From the NCBI GenBank assembly GCA_946409145.1, contig CAMJVA010000063.1:1-8216 (forward strand): DNA of 8,216 nt. Reading direction: 5' to 3'. A program made the position numbers and the translations under genes. The stretch comes from an uncultured Enterococcus sp. (lineage in GTDB: Bacteria; Bacillota; Bacilli; Lactobacillales; Enterococcaceae). This document shows, one piece after another, positions 1 through 6,144 of the stretch (positions are counted from its first letter, which is position 1; the number at the start of each line of letters is the position of its first letter). Under the pieces are notes generated by a model. It ran no database searches. It had not been told where the DNA came from and saw nothing but the letters and a program-made list of their open reading frames with translations.

Positions 1-2
1 TC

Positions 3-167
3 CAAATTCCTTTATATTTGGGTGAAATCCAATTTCTTCCCATTCTTCCCTTTCCCTCTGTATTAAATAAGGAAAAAATTCCCGAAATTAAAATTCCTAC
101 CATTTTATTCTTGGAAAAACGCGTAGGAGAAATAAAAGAAGAACTAGACAACTATTTTAAAAATTAA
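3..167 (+). CDS. 3' end of an unrecognised convergent gene (partial)
   Basis: The plus-strand frame is open from the window edge to a TAA at 165-167, giving 54 residues with no start visible, so the gene would begin outside the window. The first half is hydrophobic and proline-rich (PILPFPSVL, then KIPTILFLEKR). The last part looks like a charged amphipathic helix (GEIKEELDNYFKN), a plausible protein C-terminus. An open frame this long is moderately unlikely by chance in such AT-rich DNA, and the minus strand here is full of stops. It runs towards recO and would share the hairpin at 244-285 as a bidirectional terminator. I do not recognise the family. In many enterococci glyQ and glyS follow recO on the same strand, so this arrangement differs. 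Moderate confidence that it is coding, none about function. Confidence 0.5.
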   Translation, partial: QIPLYLGEIQFLPILPFPSVLNKEKIPEIKIPTILFLEKRVGEIKEELDNYFKN

Positions 168-240
168 ATTTTTCCCTGAAACATCTTGAAACGTCTTTAA
201 AAAGTTATTTTCAATAAAGCTGAGTCATACAAAATGAACT

Positions 241-285
241 AAAAAAATCTCCTACCGAAATCTTATCTTTTCGGTAGGAGATTTT
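241..285 (-). terminator. strong intrinsic terminator ending the recO operon
   Basis: Read on the minus strand, a perfect 17-bp stem is formed by 285-269 pairing with 260-244. It encloses an 8-nt loop (268-261) and runs into a seven-T tract (247-241), four of whose Ts also pair in the stem. The upstream arm is made from the last codons of recO, and the TAA stop lies inside the loop. On the plus strand the hairpin is followed by TTTT and then CCC, so it could also stop the convergent gene at the left edge, less efficiently. Between 168 and 240 I see no gene. Confidence 0.93.
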
Positions 286-1027
286 CCCAGGATTTCATTT
301 GATCAATAAAATGTTTACTTTTTAAATGAATGCCCACATATTCTTCATAAATTTCATCAATTAATTTTCGTAAGGCGTCTTTAGTGCTTTTTGAAACGTT
401 AATTTGTCCCAGACGCGTAACGGACAAATTATTAAACACTTTCAACAAATAACACGCTTTTACATTAGCGTGAAGGCGCCTTTCATCTAAGGAAAAATGT
501 TTGGCGCACAACAAGCCGTGATATTTTTCCGAAAAATCAAAGGGTCCTTGAACATTGCCACACACGGCACACTTAGAAAGCTCTAAAGAAATGCCGAAAC
601 GAGATAAAATTTGAATTTCAAAAATATTAGTAATGACTTCAGGATCTTTTCCCTCATCCATTAAAGAAAGGCACGCTTTTAAAAAAGTAAATAATCCTTG
701 ATCGACTTTTTTGTCTTCAATGGCTGCATCAGCTAAATTTAATAAATAAGTCCCGTAAGCATTAGCAAAAATATCTTGTTGCAAGGTTAAAAAGGGATGA
801 ATATGCTTGGCACTATTTAAAAAACTTAAACCTTCTTCCCGAATATCTCCAGCGTATAAAGCTTCAGTCATCGGTTGAATAGCACTGGCTAAGGGATTAT
901 TTTTTCTGTGGGCTCCTTTTACATAAAAAACCATTTTCCCATATTTTTCCGTAAAAATTTTAACTAATTTATCTTTTTCCTTATGATCACGACTAAAAAT
1001 AATTAAGCCCTTTGTTTCCCCTAACAT
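263..1027 (-). CDS. recO: DNA repair and recombination mediator RecO
   Basis: RecO acts in the RecFOR pathway. It binds SSB-coated single-stranded DNA, anneals complementary strands and, with RecR, helps load RecA at gaps. The 254-residue length is usual for the family. The N-terminal OB-fold region (about 1-80) carries the typical opening GLIIFSRDHKEKDKLVKIFTEKYGK. A helical region follows, then a zinc-finger-like set C153-x2-C156 and C174-x2-H177 around the conserved segment GPFDFSEKYHGLLC. The ATG at 1027 is preceded by a strong Shine-Dalgarno sequence (GGGAGGT, 5 nt away). It is the last gene of the cluster, 30 nt after era, which is the usual era-recO order in Firmicutes, and its stop codon sits in the terminator loop. 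Identification is firm; zinc binding is inferred from the Cys/His spacing. Confidence 0.95.
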   Translation of the reverse strand: MLGETKGLIIFSRDHKEKDKLVKIFTEKYGKMVFYVKGAHRKNNPLASAIQPMTEALYAGDIREEGLSFLNSAKHIHPFLTLQQDIFANAYGTYLLNLADAAIEDKKVDQGLFTFLKACLSLMDEGKDPEVITNIFEIQILSRFGISLELSKCAVCGNVQGPFDFSEKYHGLLCAKHFSLDERRLHANVKACYLLKVFNNLSVTRLGQINVSKSTKDALRKLIDEIYEEYVGIHLKSKHFIDQMKSWENLLPKR

Positions 1028-1057
1028 GTGCTACCTCCCTTCAGCTTTTTAGCTATT

Positions 1058-1957
1058 TTAATCAATATCTTTTTTGTAACCAAAATCTTGAAGATAAACT
1101 TTTTTATCTCGCCAATCTTTTTGCACTTTTACCCAAAGTTCTAAAAATACTTTTTCTCCTAAAAGATTTTCCACATCTTGTCGGGCTTTGGTGCCAATAT
1201 TTTTTAACATTTTGCCACCTTTACCAATAATAATTCCTTTTTGGCTATCTCGTTCTACAATAATAGCCGCTCTAATGTGCATTTTTTCCCCAGGTTCATG
1301 GGTAATACTTTCAATGACTACTGCCACAGAATGAGGCACTTCATCTCGTGTTAAAAGTAAGACTTTTTCTCTAACAAGTTCAGAAATAATGAAGTATTCT
1401 GGGTGATCTGTAATTTGATCTTCTGGATAATATTGCGGACCTTCTGGCATTTGAGCGACTAAAGTTTCCATTAAGTGTTCAAAATTATTTCCTTCCGTTG
1501 CAGAAATAGGAATAACTTCTTTAAAAGGCATCACTGAAGTATAATCTTCAATAAAAGGTAAAAGAGCATCAGGATGAACTTTGTCAATTTTATTGACGAT
1601 TAAATAAACGGGAGCGTCATTTTTTTTCAGACGTTCCATAATCATGTCATCACCTTTGCCTCTTTTTTGATCTGCCGAAACCATAAATAAAATAGCATCT
1701 ACCTCAGACAAAGCCGAATAAGCACTTTGAACCATAAAATCGCCTAATTCTGTTTTAGGTTTATGAATTCCTGGAGTATCAATAAAAATTAATTGTGCTT
1801 CTTTCGTGGTATAAATTCCTTGAATTTTATTTCTGGTGGTTTGCGCTTTGTCACTCATAATGGCAATTTTTTCTCCCACAATACGGTTTAATAAAGTGGA
1901 TTTTCCTACATTAGGACGGCCCACAATGGCCACAAAACCTGAATGAAATTCTGTCAT
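1058..1957 (-). CDS. era: GTPase Era, 30S ribosomal subunit assembly
   Basis: Era is an essential GTPase that binds the 3' end of 16S rRNA during 30S maturation and links ribosome assembly to growth and division. All G motifs are present: G1 GRPNVGKS (13-20), the switch I segment SDKAQTTRNKIQG (35-47), G3 DTPG (60-63), G4 NKID (122-125) and G5 SAT (152-154). The C-terminal KH domain has the GxxG loop in IIIGKGGKM (242-250) and ends with the family signature WVKVQKDWRDKKVYLQDFGY. The length of 299 residues is standard and nothing is missing. The ATG at 1957 has AGGA 6 nt upstream. It lies 64 nt after dgkA across a hairpin that could modulate read-through, and 30 nt before recO. The sequence closely resembles enterococcal Era. 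Confidence 0.98.
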   Translation of the reverse strand: MTEFHSGFVAIVGRPNVGKSTLLNRIVGEKIAIMSDKAQTTRNKIQGIYTTKEAQLIFIDTPGIHKPKTELGDFMVQSAYSALSEVDAILFMVSADQKRGKGDDMIMERLKKNDAPVYLIVNKIDKVHPDALLPFIEDYTSVMPFKEVIPISATEGNNFEHLMETLVAQMPEGPQYYPEDQITDHPEYFIISELVREKVLLLTRDEVPHSVAVVIESITHEPGEKMHIRAAIIVERDSQKGIIIGKGGKMLKNIGTKARQDVENLLGEKVFLELWVKVQKDWRDKKVYLQDFGYKKDID

Positions 1958-1979
1958 TTGATTTCCTCACTATCCAAAA

Positions 1980-2010
1980 GAGCTGAACGAGTTCGTTCAG
2001 CTCCTTTTTT
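1980..2010. terminator. hairpin between dgkA and era (possible attenuator or bidirectional terminator)
   Basis: Positions 1980-1990 and 1993-2003 are perfect 11-nt inverted repeats (GAGCTGAACGA and its complement); with a realistic 4-nt loop this gives a 10-bp stem. Read in the gene direction (minus) it is followed only by TTTT and then GGATAG, a weak U tract. Read on the plus strand it is followed by CTTTTTT, a better one. It starts 18 nt after the dgkA stop and ends about 22 nt before the era ATG, just upstream of its Shine-Dalgarno. Partial termination, RNA processing or 3'-end protection in the sense direction are possible, as is termination of antisense transcription into dgkA. The structure is clear; the function is inferred. 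Confidence 0.6.
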
Positions 2011-2021
2011 ATTTCTCTTAT

Positions 2022-2432
2022 TTATTTTAACAAAAGGGTGACCCAATGCCAAAGTTTTGGCCCGAAAATAGTTATCCCTACAATCACTGCAAAAAAAGCA
2101 GTGAGTAAAACAATGCCCGCAGCCATATCTTTTACTTTTTTAGCAATGGGATGAAAATGGCAATCTGTCACAAGATCCACTACATTTTCAAAAGTTGTAT
2201 TGATCATTTCCATAGCAATGACTAAAAAAATAGCTAAAAGTAACCAACGCCATTCACTTAAATTTAATTGGAAAATAACACCGGCAGTAATAGCAATCAC
2301 TGCGGCTGCTAAATGAACGCGAATATTTTTTTCCTCTAAGTAAGCTGTTTTTAGTCCAGTAATGGCAAATTCAAAAGAACTTAAATAGGTTTTATTTTTC
2401 CCGATTTTTCTATCTTTTGAGTCCATAGGCAT
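2022..2432 (-). CDS. dgkA: undecaprenol kinase / diacylglycerol kinase-family membrane protein DgkA
   Basis: This is a small integral-membrane lipid kinase of the DgkA family. Studied Gram-positive members mainly phosphorylate undecaprenol, feeding the lipid carrier pool for peptidoglycan and other wall polymers. The signature is E75-M-I-N78-T-T-F-E82-NVVDL, followed by AKKVKDMAAGIVLL (97-110). An upstream EEKNIRVHL (33-41) matches the conserved N-terminal surface helix. Three membrane segments are visible, at about 40-57, 60-78 and 103-122. The length of 136 residues is normal. I chose the ATG at 2432 because AAAGGA precedes it by a normal distance; a second ATG two codons later (2426) is possible. 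The start lies inside ybeY with a 23-nt overlap, suggesting translational coupling. Substrate choice is inferred from Gram-positive homologues. Confidence 0.93.
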   Translation of the reverse strand: MPMDSKDRKIGKNKTYLSSFEFAITGLKTAYLEEKNIRVHLAAAVIAITAGVIFQLNLSEWRWLLLAIFLVIAMEMINTTFENVVDLVTDCHFHPIAKKVKDMAAGIVLLTAFFAVIVGITIFGPKLWHWVTLLLK

Positions 2433-2889
2433 CCAAAATTTCCTTTTGTAGGCTGAACATCACTTTCTCATCTTCTTTTTCCATATGGTCATAACCATTT
2501 AAATGTAAAAAACCATGTAAGGCTAAAAATCCTAATTCTCTTTCAAAAGAATGACCGTATTCTTCAGCTTGAGCTTTGGTTTTATCAATAGAAATCATAA
2601 TATCTCCAATATTTCTTGGAATATCAATCATTTGATCTTCACTAAAAATAACAGGAGGTTCATCAGCTGTTTCTTCTTCTAAAGCAAAACTAATAACATC
2701 TGTGGGACGATCCACATGGCGATAATCACGATTAATCACATGAATCGCTTCATCTGTCATAAAAGTCACAGACATTTCTGTGTTTTCTGGCAAATGAAGA
2801 TAATTAGCTGCAAATTCTAATAAATCATTCACATCTTCCATTTGTTTTTGCTCTAGAGTTTTTGTTTCATCTTCCATGGTAATATCCAT
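2410..2889 (-). CDS. ybeY: endoribonuclease YbeY (rRNA maturation factor)
   Basis: YbeY is a metal-dependent single-strand endoribonuclease involved in 16S rRNA 3'-end processing and 70S ribosome quality control, and it associates with Era in several bacteria. The zinc site is intact: H125-GFL-H129-LNGYD-H135 matches the family H-x3-H-x5-H signature. The conserved NRDYRHVDRPTDVISF block (53-68) and the GDI motif (95-97) are also present. At 159 residues it is full length. Its ATG follows the pgpH stop directly (TAAATG), with the Shine-Dalgarno AAAGGAGG lying inside the 3' end of pgpH about 8 nt upstream, so the two are probably coupled. Another in-frame ATG lies at codon 5, but the first fits the ribosome-binding site better. 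Its 3' end overlaps dgkA by 23 nt. Confidence 0.97.
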   Translation of the reverse strand: MDITMEDETKTLEQKQMEDVNDLLEFAANYLHLPENTEMSVTFMTDEAIHVINRDYRHVDRPTDVISFALEEETADEPPVIFSEDQMIDIPRNIGDIMISIDKTKAQAEEYGHSFERELGFLALHGFLHLNGYDHMEKEDEKVMFSLQKEILDAYGLKR

Positions 2890-5061
2890 TTATTCTTCCT
2901 CCTTTTTATTTAAGCTTGGGTATTTAATCCGTGAATGAAATGTGGAACCAAGACCTGAAATAATTGATTTTTCAATCATGCGAATTTCTTTCATCGTCAA
3001 TCCACACTCATCTAACTGCCCGTCTTTAATTCGATCTTCAATTAAATGATGAACAAATCCTTGAACTTTTTCTTGGGTTGGATGATCCATGGCACGAACA
3101 GCCGCTTCACAACTATCGGCAATACTGACTACAGCTGCTTCTCTTGTTTGTGGTTTAGGTCCTGGATAACGAAAATCACTTTCTTTCACTTCTGGATTTC
3201 TTTCTTTTGCTTTCACATAGAAAAAGCGCATTAACGTTGTCCCATGATGTTGCCAACAAATATCTAAAACCATTTTTGGCATATGATAACTTTCTAAAAT
3301 TTTCGCTCCGTCTGTCACATGGGCAAAAATAATTTGTTTAGAATCTTCTGGTAATAAATAATTGTGAGGATTTTCTGCTCCATTAGGTAAATTTTCCACA
3401 AAAAAGTTAGGATGTTTTACTTTACCAATATCATGATAATAACACGCCACGCGAGTTAAAAGAGATTTTCCGCCAATTTCAGCCACTGCATTGGCTGAAA
3501 GATTAGCTACCATCATGGAGTGATGATAAGTTCCTGGAGCTTTTTCTAATAATTCTTTTAACAAAGGATGATTAGGATTGGATAATTCGTTTAACACAAT
3601 ATCAGAATCATCTGTCAGTAACAATTGAATATAAGGATGAAGACCTACTGACAATAAATAAGATAAAACAGTGCCTACAAAACCACACATAATCGTTAAT
3701 AAAGTTTTAGAGTCAGCTAGGGCCATTCCTTGGTAGATGACCATAATCACATTGAAACAAAAAGGAAATAAAATCACCCAAATTAAAGATTTTCCCATTT
3801 GAGAAGCGAGGGGTTTTCTCTGAATCATAGTGGCCATTAAACCGTTAAATAAATAAATCGCTCCAAGAACTAATAAATACGTGGTTCCCACTGAAGAGAA
3901 ATATAAAAAATACGCCATTAACATTTGCATTAAAGCAGCTAACATTCCCAAACGTCGATTACAAAAAATCGTTAAGACTAAAGGAGCAAAAGCTACTGGA
4001 AAAATTAATGCTAAATAATTTAACTGTTCGGTTTGTACTAGTTGAAACAGCTTCATCATAATCACAGCTACAATCATCGTCGCACCATAAATAAGTGAAA
4101 GACGCAATTTTTCTTCTTGGTTGCGATCAAAAACTAATAACCAAAAAATAAATCCTTGGAAAATGAGTAACAAACCTAAAGAAAGCAAGGGTAAAATAGA
4201 AGTATTTTGCTTATTCATCCCTAAAAGTTCTAATTTTTCCATAGCTTTCGCATCAATTTGACTGCCTTCTCTGGCAATAATTTCGCCTTGATAAATCATG
4301 ACAGGAGGCACGGCATCTTTGGCTTGTTGTTTCAGCTCTTCTGTTTTCTTTTCGTTATAAAATTCATTTTCCACAATACCCACATTTAATAAGAAACGCA
4401 CTTCTTGCTGTAATTCAGCAGAAAGATCAGAGAGTTGCAAATCAAATAAAGCATCTTGTTTTGTTTGGGATAAGGTAGACTGCCGAATTCTTTGGGATAA
4501 ATAATTATCCAATAGTTCTAAAGTTTTGTTTTTTACTCGAGTTAAATCTTCTGCCGAATTCGCAAAAACCCCTTTAAAAAAACCTTCTGGGACAGATTGA
4601 TAAAAAGCGAGGGTATCTTCATCTACTTTTTCAAACTTACTTTTTAAAGCAGCTACTTTTTCTTCTACTCCAGGAGTCGCAATTACTGTTCCAGGGGTAT
4701 TTCCTGCACTAGCTTTAGCATCATCGTAGTTTTTTTGGACTTCTTCATTCACTTCACTAATGAGATCAAATAATTTTTCCACATAAGTAATTTGATTTTC
4801 TTTAATGTCTGGTAAAAAAGTATATTCAGGAACCACTGCTTCTTCAGCTAATTTACGTTTGTTTTCTGTTTCCGTGGTATTTTCTAAAGTTTTTGTTGCT
4901 CGAATGGTTTCTTCTGCTGGTTGCCCTACTTGTAGGTGCAATTGCTTTTGGCGCACACTTCCAAAGGCCAACAGAAATAAAATCAGATTAAACACGACTA
5001 ATAAGAAAATAATGCTTCCCTTAGGATGTCGTTTGGTCAAATTGGAAAATGTCTCCTTCAA
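2890..5061 (-). CDS. pgpH: cyclic-di-AMP phosphodiesterase PgpH (7TM-HD family)
   Basis: PgpH is a membrane HD-domain phosphodiesterase that hydrolyses c-di-AMP, which controls osmolyte and potassium balance and cell-wall stress in Firmicutes. Domain order over 723 residues: an N-terminal membrane helix (about 16-34); an extracytoplasmic 7TMR-HDED region (about 40-285) rich in charged helices; a block of seven membrane helices (about 288-483); and a cytoplasmic HD domain (about 495-705). The metal ligands expected for the family are visible: H514 in TYHH, H543-D544 in YYHDIGK, H581 in AHVTDG, H606 in WQHHGT and D649 in IADSCEA. The only suitably placed start is TTG at 5061 behind AAAGGGTGAG; another TTG at codon 8 follows AAGGAG but with long spacing. 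It lies 21 nt after phoH and abuts ybeY. No catalytic residue is missing. Confidence 0.95.
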   Translation of the reverse strand: MKETFSNLTKRHPKGSIIFLLVVFNLILFLLAFGSVRQKQLHLQVGQPAEETIRATKTLENTTETENKRKLAEEAVVPEYTFLPDIKENQITYVEKLFDLISEVNEEVQKNYDDAKASAGNTPGTVIATPGVEEKVAALKSKFEKVDEDTLAFYQSVPEGFFKGVFANSAEDLTRVKNKTLELLDNYLSQRIRQSTLSQTKQDALFDLQLSDLSAELQQEVRFLLNVGIVENEFYNEKKTEELKQQAKDAVPPVMIYQGEIIAREGSQIDAKAMEKLELLGMNKQNTSILPLLSLGLLLIFQGFIFWLLVFDRNQEEKLRLSLIYGATMIVAVIMMKLFQLVQTEQLNYLALIFPVAFAPLVLTIFCNRRLGMLAALMQMLMAYFLYFSSVGTTYLLVLGAIYLFNGLMATMIQRKPLASQMGKSLIWVILFPFCFNVIMVIYQGMALADSKTLLTIMCGFVGTVLSYLLSVGLHPYIQLLLTDDSDIVLNELSNPNHPLLKELLEKAPGTYHHSMMVANLSANAVAEIGGKSLLTRVACYYHDIGKVKHPNFFVENLPNGAENPHNYLLPEDSKQIIFAHVTDGAKILESYHMPKMVLDICWQHHGTTLMRFFYVKAKERNPEVKESDFRYPGPKPQTREAAVVSIADSCEAAVRAMDHPTQEKVQGFVHHLIEDRIKDGQLDECGLTMKEIRMIEKSIISGLGSTFHSRIKYPSLNKKEEE

Positions 5062-5074
5062 AATCTCACCCTTT
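5059..5074 (-). promoter_or_regulatory. pgpH ribosome-binding site and TTG start
   Basis: On the minus strand AAAGGGTGAG (5074-5065) is followed by ATT and then TTG at 5061-5059. No in-frame ATG or GTG is available near the beginning of the conserved reading frame, so a TTG start is the best choice. A second AAGGAG lies just inside the gene (codons 2-3) and could serve the TTG of codon 8, 12 nt further on, which would remove only the first seven residues. Confidence 0.6.
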
Positions 5075-5082
5075 CCCTACTT

Positions 5083-6033
5083 TCACTCTTCATGGGCATA
5101 TGCTTCAATAATTTTTGCCACCACTGGATGTCTCACTACATCTTGGGCTGAAAAATTAACAAAAGCAATTTGTTTTACATTTTCTAACACTTTAATGGCG
5201 TGAACTAAACCGCTTAAACTCCCCTTTGGTAAATCAATTTGAGAAATGTCTCCATTAATAATCATTTTTGAATTAAACCCAAGACGAGTTAAAAACATTT
5301 TCATTTGCATGACAGTCGTATTTTGCGCTTCATCTAAAATAACAAAGGCATCATCTAAAGTCCGACCACGCATATAAGCTAAAGGAGCAATTTCAATAAC
5401 TCCTCGCTCCATTAAACGATTAGTATGCTCTGTGCCAAAAATTTGGTACAAAGCATCATAAATGGGCCGCAAATAAGGATCCACTTTTTCTTTCAAATCT
5501 CCTGGTAAAAATCCCAGATTTTCTCCAGCTTCAACAGCTGGACGAGTGACAATAATTTTTTGCACTTCGCCTTTTTTTAATGCGGCAATTGCCATGACCA
5601 CTGCTAAAAAAGTTTTCCCCGTTCCTGCAGGTCCAATACCAAACGTCACGTCATTTTTCTTAATGGCTTCAATGTATTCTCTTTGTCCTAAATTTTTAAT
5701 GCGAATACTTTTTCCTTTGGCATCTTTAATTAATTCTTCGTCATATAAATTGGTAAAGGCAAATAAACTACCATTTTTCCCCATTTTTAAAGCGGTAATC
5801 ACATCAGGGGTGGAAATTTTTAAGCCTCTTTTGGTTAATTGTTGCAAAGCTTGAATAATATTTTTTCCTAAATCAGCTTCCACTCCTGTAATTTCCATTG
5901 TGTCTCCTCGGACAAAAAAAGTGGCCGCTAAATTTTCTTCTAATAATTTTAAATGTTTATCGTGGGTCCCTAAAAGCAAACTTGCTTCTTCTGGTGTGGC
6001 AAATAAAATTTTTTCCGTTGTTTCTTCTGTCAA
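5083..6033 (-). CDS. phoH: PhoH-family ATPase (PhoH/YbeZ type)
   Basis: This is a cytoplasmic P-loop ATPase of the PhoH/YbeZ family. Relatives pair genetically with YbeY and are linked to RNA metabolism, but the precise reaction is not settled. An N-terminal region (about 1-110) precedes the ATPase core, which has Walker A GPAGTGKT (134-141), Walker B VILDEAQN (231-238) and the conserved RPAVEAGENLGFLPGDLKEK and MIINGDISQIDLPKG segments. At 316 residues it is the usual length. The reading frame is closed upstream by TGA, and the only usual start codon before the conserved region is TTG at 6033. AAAGGGG lies 11 nt before it, which is long spacing. A four-codon ORF overlaps this start. It is first in the phoH-pgpH-ybeY-dgkA-era-recO cluster, behind a terminator and a candidate promoter. 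Confidence 0.94.
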   Translation of the reverse strand: MTEETTEKILFATPEEASLLLGTHDKHLKLLEENLAATFFVRGDTMEITGVEADLGKNIIQALQQLTKRGLKISTPDVITALKMGKNGSLFAFTNLYDEELIKDAKGKSIRIKNLGQREYIEAIKKNDVTFGIGPAGTGKTFLAVVMAIAALKKGEVQKIIVTRPAVEAGENLGFLPGDLKEKVDPYLRPIYDALYQIFGTEHTNRLMERGVIEIAPLAYMRGRTLDDAFVILDEAQNTTVMQMKMFLTRLGFNSKMIINGDISQIDLPKGSLSGLVHAIKVLENVKQIAFVNFSAQDVVRHPVVAKIIEAYAHEE

Positions 6034-6051
6034 AAATAGCCCATCCCCTTT
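6030..6051 (-). promoter_or_regulatory. phoH translation start region with overlapping four-codon mini-ORF
   Basis: On the minus strand AAAGGGG (6051-6045) is followed at once by ATG GGC TAT TTT TGA (6044-6030). The last four bases, TTGA, contain both the mini-ORF stop (TGA) and the phoH TTG start (6033-6031), an overlap of the kind used for translational coupling. The ATG is one base out of frame with phoH: one more T in the five-T run would make it the phoH start. ATG directly against AAAGGGG is poor spacing for initiation, so TTG remains the preferred start. The bases are certain; their use is inferred. Confidence 0.45.
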
Positions 6052-6068
6052 ATCTAAAATTCTCCTTC

Positions 6069-6097
6069 ATCATACCATATTTCTAAAGACTAAAAAA
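6069..6097 (-). promoter_or_regulatory. candidate promoter of the phoH-recO cluster
   Basis: A minus-strand TATGAT at 6074-6069 differs from the -10 consensus by one base and sits between the upstream terminator and phoH. The hexamer 17 nt upstream (6097-6092) is only TTTTTT, part of the terminator tail, so the -35 is poor. Transcription would start near 6062 and leave a leader of about 30 nt before the TTG. It is the only good -10 in this gap. Confidence 0.4.
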
Positions 6098-6131
6098 GAA
6101 CAGAGGTAAAAGCTCTTCTCTGTCCTTTTTT
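6092..6131 (-). terminator. intrinsic terminator after the Tet(M)-like GTPase gene (bidirectional)
   Basis: On the minus strand AAAAAAGGACAGAG (6131-6118) pairs over 14 bp, with one G-T wobble, with CTCTGTTCTTTTTT (6105-6092) around a 12-nt loop. It begins 14 nt after the GTPase stop codon and ends in six Ts. A-rich and T-rich ends on both arms make it symmetric, so it could also act on the plus strand. It separates the GTPase gene from the phoH cluster. Confidence 0.88.
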
Positions 6132-6144
6132 AGGATAAAACCAT

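Noticed and set aside
168..240. Small RNA or additional short gene between the left-edge frame and recO
   Set aside because: The stretch is AT-rich with only weak self-pairing, no clear promoter and no open frame with a ribosome-binding site.
4805..5203. Plus-strand open frame of 132 codons across the pgpH/phoH junction
   Set aside because: It runs antisense through two clearly conserved genes, its translation is low-complexity and resembles no family, and no ribosome-binding site precedes it.
5546..5854. Plus-strand open frame of 102 codons opposite phoH
   Set aside because: It mirrors the PhoH Walker A region in an antisense frame and shows no independent coding signal.
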